Assembly (NCBI RefSeq): GCF_014647635.1
Contig: NZ_BMPO01000001.1
Coordinates: forward strand, 708,812-772,811
Origin: Pseudomonas matsuisoli
Lineage (GTDB): Bacteria > Pseudomonadota > Gammaproteobacteria > Pseudomonadales > Pseudomonadaceae
Direction: 5' to 3'
DNA: 64,000 nt
The position numbers and the translations under genes were made by a program. Of this stretch, positions 19,397 through 26,634 are shown one piece after another. The notes under the pieces were generated by a model, which did not search any database, was not told the origin of the DNA, and saw only the letters and a list, made by a program, of their open reading frames with translations. The stretch's first letter is position 1, and each line of letters opens with the position of its first letter.

Positions 19397-19540
19397 GCTT
19401 TTCCCTAAACAATATGAGGGTATAAAAGAGCCGGCGAGGATATACCAATCTGTAGCCGTGAGGAGAATTAGATGGTGAAGGCCACCTGCAAGATAGACGC
19501 GTCCCTCCTACAGGTGGTTTTACCTTGGCAGCCGCACGCG

Positions 19541-19699
19541 CTAGCGGCGAGCGATGATCCAGACCGCGTGGATGATCCCCGGGATGTAGCCGCAGATGGT
19601 CAGCAAGATGTTCAGCCAGAAATGCAGGCCAAGCCCGACCTGGAGGAACACGCCCAGCGGCGGAAGGATGATGGCGAAAATGATCCGAATCAGATCCAT
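19541..19699 (-). CDS. Small membrane protein of the YqaE/Pmp3 family
   Basis: A 52-residue peptide with two hydrophobic helices (IIFAIILPPLGVFLQVGLG and LNILLTICGYIPGIIHAVWII), the exact layout of Pmp3/YqaE proteins. I start it at ATG 19699; AGGAG lies 9 bases upstream. Family members sit in the inner membrane and have been linked with stress and membrane potential, mainly in yeast and plants; the bacterial role is unclear. It stands alone between the signalling operon and a siderophore-binding protein. Confidence 0.88.
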   Translation of the reverse strand: MDLIRIIFAIILPPLGVFLQVGLGLHFWLNILLTICGYIPGIIHAVWIIARR

Positions 19700-19903
19700 G
19701 AGAAACGTCTCCTGAAAGGTTGGCATTGATGCCGGCTCATCAAAGACCGCAGCCCGATGAGAAGGGTTCCAGCACCTCGTTTGAGCACGTCAAACCCGCC
19801 ATGGACTTTCAGTCTTTACGCATTTAACGACCCCGCCCATGCGCCCGAATGATATGGTTTCTCGTTTCCAAAAGACCCAGGCTGTTCCAACGGAGTTGCA
19901 TAC

Positions 19904-20812
19904 GTGAGAAGAACCGCATTGTTTACCCTGCTCGCTCTGGCGATCGCAGGCTGCAGCACACCATCGTCGCAGCAGGACACCCTGAACGTCGTTCAACCAC
20001 AGGGCACCGTCGCCGTAAAGAAAGACCCGCAGAAAATCGTCAGCTTCGACTTCGGCAGCGTGGACACATTGGCGGCGCTGGGCGCGGGTCAACGCGTCGT
20101 CGGCGCAGCCGACAACCCGCCCCCCTATCTCCAACCGAATGGCCTGCAACTCGCGCCGGTCGGTTCCTTGAAAGCCCCGAACCTGGACGCCGTTCGGGCA
20201 CTTTCGCCGGATCTCATCTTGGTGACTGGACGCCAAGGCGACGACGCGCAGAGGCTGGCCGGCATTGCACCGACGCTGGACATGAGCACCGGCCCGGATT
20301 ACCTCGCCAGCGTGAAGCAGCACATCACGACCCTAGGCGAACTGGTGGGACGTCAGGAGCAGGCCAAGACGGCATTGGTGGACCTGCAGAAAAGCGTCGA
20401 TGAAGTCCGCGCCCAAGTCGCAAAATCCGGCAAGAAAGCCATCGTGCTAACGCACAACGAGGGGCGCTTCTCCGCCAACGAGCAGCCGGTGATCTATTCG
20501 GTCCTGCAGGCCCCGCGCGCGCTACCCGCACCTGCCCCACGAGCGCCCGGCGCGCCGCGGCCAAAACCACAGCCGATGACGCTGGAGCAGATTGCAGCGG
20601 CTCAGCCGGACATCATTTTCATCGTGGACCGCAGTGCGGCGATCGGTGGGAAGCCTCTGGATATCGCATCGCTCAATGGCTCTGCGCTACTGAAGACGCC
20701 GGCGGCAAAGCACAACGACGTGTTCTATCTTGACCCGCCGCTCTGGTATCTCTCCGGTGGTGGCCTGCAGAGCCTGATGTTGCAGATCGAGCAGATCGCG
20801 CAGTCTTACTGA
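19904..20812 (+). CDS. Siderophore-type ABC transporter substrate-binding lipoprotein
   Basis: A periplasmic binding protein of 302 residues, anchored by a lipobox (LALAIAGC at residues 10-17). GTG 19904 is the start, with GGAG 8 bases upstream. It has the family outline of FatB/CeuE-like iron-siderophore receptors: QKIVSFDFGSVDTLAALGAG, NLDAVRALSPDLILVTGRQ, LGELVGRQEQAKTAL and AAQPDIIFIVDRSAAIG. No permease or ATPase lies next to it, so it would have to work with a transporter encoded elsewhere. A proline-rich insertion (RALPAPAPRAPGAPRPKPQP) near residues 205-225 is unusual. Its 3' end overlaps the convergent MscS gene by 7 bases. Confidence 0.85.
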   Translation: MRRTALFTLLALAIAGCSTPSSQQDTLNVVQPQGTVAVKKDPQKIVSFDFGSVDTLAALGAGQRVVGAADNPPPYLQPNGLQLAPVGSLKAPNLDAVRALSPDLILVTGRQGDDAQRLAGIAPTLDMSTGPDYLASVKQHITTLGELVGRQEQAKTALVDLQKSVDEVRAQVAKSGKKAIVLTHNEGRFSANEQPVIYSVLQAPRALPAPAPRAPGAPRPKPQPMTLEQIAAAQPDIIFIVDRSAAIGGKPLDIASLNGSALLKTPAAKHNDVFYLDPPLWYLSGGGLQSLMLQIEQIAQSY

Positions 20813-22164
20813 GACGGCGCGGTCGCCGGCCCTTGATGTCCTTCGGCGACCAGGGGCTGATCCGGCGCGTTGCGACCGTTGCGCAACGGAATGTCGACCC
20901 GCGTACGCGGCAGGCATTCCGGATAACGCTGCGCGATGAAATTGATGAGCCCTTCACGCATGTGGCAGCGCAGGTCGAACGCGTTCGGCCCACCACGCGC
21001 GCTGACCAGCACGCGGATCTGAATGTTGTGCTCGGTCATCTCCAACATCTGCACGACACAAACGCGGCCATTCCATAGCGGTGACGCCTCGGCCAGACGC
21101 TGAGCCTCTTCGCGTAGCGGCTCCATTGGCAGATGGTAGTCGGCATACAGGATGACCGTGCCGAGCAGGTCTTTATCGCGTTTGGTCCAGTTTTCAAACG
21201 GATTCTCGACAAAGTACGTGATCGGCAACACGAGCCGACGCAAATCCCAAATCCGGATCACGACGAACGTCAGCGTCAGCTCCTCCACCCATCCCCATTC
21301 GCCTTCGACAATCACGGCATCGTTCAGCTGGATAGGCTGCGTGAGCGCAATCTGAATGCCGGCGATGAGATTCCCCAGCACCTTTTGTGCGGCGAACCCC
21401 AGGATGACCCCGATGATGCCTGCGGACGCCAGAATGCTCGCCCCCAATTGCCGAACCTTGTCGAACACCATGAGCATCGACGCCACGGCCAGGACCACGA
21501 TGAGAAAATTGATGAGCTTGCGGAGTACCGTGATCTGCGTGTGGACCTTGCGTGCGGTGAAATCCTCGTCGTTGAACTGATAGCGCTCGCTGAGCATGCG
21601 CTCGGTACTGTTCACACCGTAGATGAGCACAGCGGCAACGCTGGCGATCAGTAGCAGGCTTGTCAGGCTGCGCAACACGTCGCCCATTTCCTGCGAAGTC
21701 ACGAACAGCGGGAAGAGTGAAAACAGCAGAAATACGGGGGCCAACGCAGCCAGACAGCGCAGGAAAAACGGCATGACGAAGCGTTCGAAGAGCGACGTGC
21801 GCTTCTCGGACCAACGATCCACCAAATGCACGAAGCGCTTGGCGACCCGGATCAGCAACCAGACGGACAACAGCAGCACGGCCACGTGCGCTAAGGGAAT
21901 CAGAGTAACCCGCCAGCCAATCGACGCCGGCAGGAGCAGGTAGAGCGCAAACGCAGCGCCATAGACCCACAAGATGCAAACGACGGGGACGTGCCCGGCT
22001 TTGCTGGTCGCATAAAACAAATTCAAACGGCCGCTTTGCAACCGCATCAATCTCAGGTGGATAAAGGTCAGGACGCTGCTGACCCCAAGAGTAATACCCA
22101 GTACGCAGGCGCTGAGAATCCACGCTGGAAAGGTTTCGATGCCATGGATGATGTAATCGATCAT
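20806..22164 (-). CDS. MscS-family mechanosensitive ion channel
   Basis: Inner-membrane channel of 452 residues. Several hydrophobic helices occupy the first 235 residues. The pore helix and beta domain follow, with the family sequence ASAGIIGVILGFAAQKVLGNLIAGIQIA (core GFAAQKVLGNLIAG) and IQLNDAVIVEGEWGWVEELTLTFVVIR. The size and helix number fit the larger YnaI/YbdG-like members rather than E. coli MscS (286 residues). Such channels release solutes on osmotic downshock. The gene is convergent with the siderophore-binding gene, and divergent signals for it must lie in 22165-22330. Confidence 0.9.
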   Translation of the reverse strand: MIDYIIHGIETFPAWILSACVLGITLGVSSVLTFIHLRLMRLQSGRLNLFYATSKAGHVPVVCILWVYGAAFALYLLLPASIGWRVTLIPLAHVAVLLLSVWLLIRVAKRFVHLVDRWSEKRTSLFERFVMPFFLRCLAALAPVFLLFSLFPLFVTSQEMGDVLRSLTSLLLIASVAAVLIYGVNSTERMLSERYQFNDEDFTARKVHTQITVLRKLINFLIVVLAVASMLMVFDKVRQLGASILASAGIIGVILGFAAQKVLGNLIAGIQIALTQPIQLNDAVIVEGEWGWVEELTLTFVVIRIWDLRRLVLPITYFVENPFENWTKRDKDLLGTVILYADYHLPMEPLREEAQRLAEASPLWNGRVCVVQMLEMTEHNIQIRVLVSARGGPNAFDLRCHMREGLINFIAQRYPECLPRTRVDIPLRNGRNAPDQPLVAEGHQGPATAPSQ

Positions 22165-22330
22165 TCAGTGCCTCTGAGCTGTCCTTCGACGGGCGCACAT
22201 TGGTGACGGCCGCGGCACGACCAGCCACACGGCGCACGGTGACGGTTACCGAACTTACGACAGAAGCACCGCGGCAGGGTTCGTCGCCACCCCCAGGCGA
22301 ACCCTCTATCTAGAGCGGCTCTCCCCAACG

Positions 22331-22357
22331 AAAAAGGGAACCGCGAACGGTTCCCTT
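22331..22357 (-). terminator. Rho-independent terminator of gcd
   Basis: A 10-bp perfect stem (AAGGGAACCG with CGGTTCCCTT) and a 4-base loop end, on the minus strand, in a T run. It lies about 50 bases after the gcd stop. Confidence 0.85.
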
Positions 22358-22404
22358 GTCGATGATGGGGCGCCAGCCTGGGAGGCGACGCCCTGCCTAT
22401 GCAC

Positions 22405-24852
22405 TCACGGTAGTGCGTAAGTGATCACGTAGTCGCCGGTCGGCGTCTCCATGAAGTGGTGCCCGGTGGCGACGATCATCAAGTACTGCTTGCCGTTCGC
22501 TTCGTACACCAGAGGGTTGGCCTGGCCGCCCGCAGGCAGTACATCTTGCCAAACGGTCTTGCCGGTCTCCATGTCGATCGCCCGGATGAGGTCGTCCGTG
22601 GCGGCCGCGATGAAGACCAACCCGCCCGCCGTCACAACCGAACCACCATTGTTGGGCGTACCGATGTCGATCGGCAGGCCAGACTTGATGCCCCAGGGGC
22701 CGTTGCTACGCGCAGTGCCCAGCGGACGATCCCAGATGGTCTTGCCGGACTTGAGATCGATGGCACGGATACCACCGTATGGCGGCTGGACGCACAACAG
22801 CCCGGTCTGCTTGAGGCGCCAGCCCGCATTGACGTTCATCGCGTATGGCGTGCCTTCCTGCGGATCCCCGGCGCCTTCGGCACCCCCTCGATCGGCGGCC
22901 AATTCTTCACGGGGACGCCAGCCAAGCTCGTTCGCTTTCTCGCGCGGGACGAATTCGTTGTAGTTGGGCATGTCATTGTAGTTCGCAATGATCACGCCAC
23001 GACGCGTGTCGACGGCCACGCTCCCCCAGTCCGACCCGCCGTTGTAACCGGTGTATTCGATCCACGGCTGATCGGCTGTCGGTGGCGTGTAGATCCCTTC
23101 GTAGCTGGCCTGGCGGAACTGGATACGGCAGGCCAGTTGGTCGAACGGCGACATCCCCCACGCATCTTTCTCGGTCAGCTCAGGCTGACGCAGCGTGTGG
23201 TACTTGGAGTACGGCTGCGTTGGCGAGCGCTGCTCGGGCTCAGCGCCACCTTGCGGGGCGGGCCGCTCTTCGATATCGAAGAGGGTTTCACCCGTGCGGC
23301 GATCGAATACATACATCTCGCCCTGCTTCGTCGGCAGCAGCACCGCCGGGACTGGGCCCTGATCCGTCGGAAAGTCGAGCAGCGTCGGCTGCGAGCCGAG
23401 GTCGTAATCCCACACATCTTTGTGCGTGGTCTGGAACTTCCACACCGGACGACCGGTTTCGACGTTCAACGCGACGAGTGCCACGCTCCAGTCGTTTTCG
23501 GCTTCGGTCCGCGAACTGCTCCAGTAATCGGCAGCGGAGTTACCCATGGGCAAATAGACGAGCCCGAGGTTGTTATCGCCCACGGCCGTCGTCCACATGT
23601 TCGGCGAACCGCGCGTGTAGGTCTCGCCGTCTTTCAGCGGCTCGGTGCGGTCCGGATTACCCGCGTCCCACGCCCAGCGCAACTCACCCGTCACGGCATC
23701 GAAACCCTTGATGACACCCGACGGTGGATAGCGACGCTGACCATCGAGCACCTGATGACCGGTCACGACGACATTGCGCACGATCGTGGGGGCAGAGTTG
23801 ATCGAGACATAACCGGCTGGCGCGACGCCCATGCCTTCCTTGATGTCGACCTGGCCGTTATTGCCGAAGTCGGCGCAGGGCTTGCCCGTTTCGGCGTCGA
23901 CCGCAAGGATTCTGCCGTCCAACGTGCCAGAGAAGATCCGCGTACGGCAGGTCATGGCATCCCCTGCCGGTGCACTAGCAGACGCGGACTCGTCCGCCGG
24001 AACATTGGGACGGTCTTCAGGCACCTCGTAATAGCTCACACCTCGGCAAGCCGCCGTGTAGGGAATGGCGTCTTCCGGCACCTTCGGATCGTAGCGCCAG
24101 CGTTCCTTGCCTGTGCCTGCGTCCAGGGAAATGAGGATGTTGCGCGAGGTACACAAGTAGACATTCTGGCCGATCTTCAATGGCGTGGTTTCCGCGCCCC
24201 AGCGGTGATCGAGTACGTCGCCAGTGCGGTACTCCCACGCTTTCTTCAATTCACCGACATTGTCACGGTTGATTTGGTCTAGCGGGGAATAACGGGTCGC
24301 CGCTGCATTGCGGCCGTATGCCGACCAATCAGCGTCTGCGGGGTTGTCCGCGACTTGAGCATCGCCGACATCCGTTTCCAGCGAAGCGTCGCCAGCGGTG
24401 GGCAGCGTGCCGGGATTCGTGTAGCCATAGGGGACGAATGCAAGGCCTCCCGCGACGACCAGGACCAGGCAAAGGACTGCCGCACAGGCGCGTGTGGCCC
24501 CTTTCGCGTAGCCCAGACGTGGCGCGACGAGCGCGAACACGATAGCCAGGATTAAGATGAGGTCGAGGCGCGGAATCCAGCGCCAATAATTCAAACCGGA
24601 TTCCCAGGCGCTCCAAATGACGGTGCCGATGAACACCAGCACGAACCAGAACGTGGCGCCTCGCTTTCGCTGCGTGAGCTGCATTCCGGATATCAGTAAG
24701 CCGATACCGACGATCAAGTAGTACCAAGACCCTCCGAGAAATGCGAGGTAGGCGCCGCCAGCGCCGAGCACGAGTCCCGTGAGTAAAAGTACAAGCCCGA
24801 ATATGAAGAGCACCGTGTCGAAATGCCGTCCCCGACCATCAGATCGACTCAT
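22405..24852 (-). CDS. gcd: Membrane-bound PQQ-dependent glucose dehydrogenase
   Basis: Inner-membrane quinoprotein of 815 residues (E. coli Gcd has 796) that oxidises glucose to gluconolactone in the periplasm and passes electrons to ubiquinone. The first 140 residues hold five hydrophobic helices (LFIFGLVLLLTGLVLGAGG; YYLIVGIGLLISGM; and others). The rest is an eight-bladed PQQ propeller with W-repeat motifs such as DADWSAYGRNAAATRYSPLDQI, LDAGTGKERWRYDP and TGRPVWKFQTTHKDVWDYD. It is monocistronic, with a strong terminator. No pqq genes are in the window. In pseudomonads it supplies the periplasmic route of glucose use and acidifies the medium. Confidence 0.93.
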   Translation of the reverse strand: MSRSDGRGRHFDTVLFIFGLVLLLTGLVLGAGGAYLAFLGGSWYYLIVGIGLLISGMQLTQRKRGATFWFVLVFIGTVIWSAWESGLNYWRWIPRLDLILILAIVFALVAPRLGYAKGATRACAAVLCLVLVVAGGLAFVPYGYTNPGTLPTAGDASLETDVGDAQVADNPADADWSAYGRNAAATRYSPLDQINRDNVGELKKAWEYRTGDVLDHRWGAETTPLKIGQNVYLCTSRNILISLDAGTGKERWRYDPKVPEDAIPYTAACRGVSYYEVPEDRPNVPADESASASAPAGDAMTCRTRIFSGTLDGRILAVDAETGKPCADFGNNGQVDIKEGMGVAPAGYVSINSAPTIVRNVVVTGHQVLDGQRRYPPSGVIKGFDAVTGELRWAWDAGNPDRTEPLKDGETYTRGSPNMWTTAVGDNNLGLVYLPMGNSAADYWSSSRTEAENDWSVALVALNVETGRPVWKFQTTHKDVWDYDLGSQPTLLDFPTDQGPVPAVLLPTKQGEMYVFDRRTGETLFDIEERPAPQGGAEPEQRSPTQPYSKYHTLRQPELTEKDAWGMSPFDQLACRIQFRQASYEGIYTPPTADQPWIEYTGYNGGSDWGSVAVDTRRGVIIANYNDMPNYNEFVPREKANELGWRPREELAADRGGAEGAGDPQEGTPYAMNVNAGWRLKQTGLLCVQPPYGGIRAIDLKSGKTIWDRPLGTARSNGPWGIKSGLPIDIGTPNNGGSVVTAGGLVFIAAATDDLIRAIDMETGKTVWQDVLPAGGQANPLVYEANGKQYLMIVATGHHFMETPTGDYVITYALP

Positions 24853-25139
24853 TATCCTTCCTTAAATTATGTGTATTTATTTCGAAGAACTCAGAAGTCC
24901 GATTTGTGACGGAGTTGGAAGTTCAGCTTATTTAAGGAACAGCCCGTTGCGCTCGCCCCCCTACTGGGCACTTTCGCGCTTGCGGGATCAATTTCGTGCA
25001 TGCCTACGGGGAACAGGAGCGATATCCGAGCTTTGTAGGTTTATCTAAAAGGCACGCGCGCCAAAGGAGCCAAGACACACACCTGTTTGATTTTCATTGA
25101 AAATCAATTACTTAAATAATTTTATAGCGATCGATTGCA
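24853..25139. other. Intergenic region before gcd, AT-rich
   Basis: No gene is visible. The gcd promoter must lie at its left end. The right part contains a perfect palindrome (25087-25107: nine-base arms TTGATTTTC and GAAAATCAA around ATT) inside an AT-rich stretch, which could be a regulator site or promoter for the transcript that follows. Confidence 0.6.
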
Positions 25140-25283
25140 AACGATCTCTTAGAAAAAGTCGAAGTGGCACGCCTGGTGCAAAGTGATCCCCATCCAGTTT
25201 CGGGGACCTTGGTACAGGCAGGCCGGGGATTCCCCTCTTTTATGCGAATGAATGGGCCGCTCTTGAAGCGGCCCATTTTTGTT
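25140..25283 (+). ncRNA. Candidate small RNA with its own terminator
   Basis: The stretch has no good reading frame but ends in a strong plus-strand terminator: the 9-bp stem TGGGCCGCT/AGCGGCCCA (25253-25275) and T5. Internally it can form a hairpin with TCCCC (25188-25192 region) and CGGGGA (25201-25206), and a second at GGGGATTCCCC (25225-25235). No plus-strand gene precedes it, and an AT-rich palindrome lies 35-55 bases upstream. Exact ends and identity are not known; comparison with Rfam families such as RgsA/P16 would decide. Confidence 0.5.
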
Positions 25284-25345
25284 TAAGCCGCGGGTACGCC
25301 CGCCCAATGTGGATCGCGCATTCACACGTACGGTGAGGGGCTCAG

Positions 25346-25828
25346 CTAACGGAGCGGCTCTGCGGTGATCGTCAGGCGCCAGCCATCAGGATCATTGGGT
25401 TCGATGGTGTCGATGACTTGTAGATGTCCCGCCAACGGCACCAGCAATACCCGAACGTCAGACCCGACGGGGCGAACGAGCCAGGAAAAACGCTCATTAC
25501 CACTTACGTCACCGCTAAAAGAGCTCCGAAGCGATGCTCTGGCAAGTACGAAGCTGACCGCGCCATCCTGCACGTTGCGGCGTAGATCGTGCGGCGGGCG
25601 GTCTAGGAGCAAAGACAAACTCAAGCGGCTTTGCGCGACCATGGGCGTCACTTGCAAGACCCGCGAAGGCATAGCGATGGCGTCTTCGGAGGGATTGACG
25701 ATGCGGCCGATCATGAGGCCAATGACCACGCCAAAAAACACCAGCGAAAGCAGCCAGACCGACGCCCGTCGCAGGCGCGCCTTGCGCTCGAGCATCGCAT
25801 CGTTGAACTCGTCGTCGCGTTCGGCCAA
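25346..25828 (-). CDS. Hypothetical single-pass membrane protein
   Basis: I do not recognise this protein. It has a short charged cytoplasmic part (EFNDAMLERKARLRR), one membrane helix (ASVWLLSLVFFGVVIGLMIG), and a periplasmic part of about 120 residues rich in beta-type sequence (LSLSLLLDRPPHDLRRNVQD, FSWLVRPVGSDVRVLLVPL). The start is uncertain: TTG 25828 has AAGG 9 bases upstream; TTG 25876 and ATG 25798 are other options. It is transcribed away from trmL. The reading frame has the strong third-position GC expected of a real gene here. Confidence 0.6.
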   Translation of the reverse strand: MAERDDEFNDAMLERKARLRRASVWLLSLVFFGVVIGLMIGRIVNPSEDAIAMPSRVLQVTPMVAQSRLSLSLLLDRPPHDLRRNVQDGAVSFVLARASLRSSFSGDVSGNERFSWLVRPVGSDVRVLLVPLAGHLQVIDTIEPNDPDGWRLTITAEPLR

Positions 25829-25965
25829 TGTCGGCTGCCTTACAGGGAGTGAAACGGGGGAGAAGCCGCACCGCAAGACGCGGGCGTGATGCCACTGACT
25901 TTAACATGGCCTGCCGGGCCGTCAGGCGTGGGGTAGAATCGCGGGCTGACTCAACGGGCTGAATC

Positions 25966-26454
25966 ATGTTCAACGTCATTCTCTTCCAACCGGAAATTCC
26001 ACCCAACACGGGTAACATCATCCGGCTGTGCGCCAACACCGGCTGTGCGCTTCATCTTATCGAGCCACTCGGTTTCGACGTCGACGACAAACGCCTGCGG
26101 CGCGCCGGCCTGGATTATCACGAGTACGCCACCCTTCGACGCCACCCCGACCTTGCCAGTTGCCTGGCGTATCTAGGCTTGGATATCCCGCCAGGGGCGG
26201 AGGGGCCGCGGCTGTTCGCACTGACGACGAAGGGCTCGCACCCTCATCACCAGGTCCACTATCGAGCGGGCGATACGTTCCTGTTCGGCCCAGAGAGCCG
26301 TGGATTGCCGCAAGACGTTCGCGAAAGTTTGCCGCCGGAACAACGTCTGCGCCTGCCGATGCGACCTGACTGCCGCAGCCTCAATCTGTCCAACACCGTG
26401 GCCGTGGTCGTCTACGAAGCTTGGCGTCAACACGATTTCGCTGGGGGTGCCTAG
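25966..26454 (+). CDS. trmL: tRNA (cytidine/uridine-34-2'-O)-methyltransferase
   Basis: SPOUT-fold methyltransferase of 162 residues that methylates the wobble ribose of tRNA-Leu isoacceptors, using SAM. Diagnostic parts are the start MFNVILFQPEIPPNTGNIIR, IRLCANTGCALHLIEPLGF, and the C-terminal knot FLFGPESRGLP, LRLPMRPDCRSLNLSNTVAVVVYEA (core SLNLSNTVAVVVYEA). Length and motifs match E. coli TrmL (157 residues). It stands at the left of the conserved block that continues with secB and grxC. Confidence 0.93.
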   Translation: MFNVILFQPEIPPNTGNIIRLCANTGCALHLIEPLGFDVDDKRLRRAGLDYHEYATLRRHPDLASCLAYLGLDIPPGAEGPRLFALTTKGSHPHHQVHYRAGDTFLFGPESRGLPQDVRESLPPEQRLRLPMRPDCRSLNLSNTVAVVVYEAWRQHDFAGGA

Positions 26455-26634
26455 CTAACGGTGCCTAGCCGGCCGCACCTCGCCGGCCACACCACTACAA
26501 ACGTTGGCGTGGCCGCCGGCCACCTCGCTGAGCAGTCGCGCTGAACCATCGTTTTCACAGGTTCGTCGTAATTAGGGCCTGTCGCTAATTCTTCGCGACG
26601 GCGACAGCCCACTACAACGGCCGGCGATGACGAC

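Noticed and set aside
22456..24282. Open frame of about 608 codons on the plus strand
   Set aside because: It is antisense to gcd, has Arg- and His-rich composition without domains, and no ribosome site.
26460..26530. GC-rich palindromes after trmL (GGCCGGC words) considered as a terminator
   Set aside because: No T run follows on either strand and the pairing is imperfect; not called.
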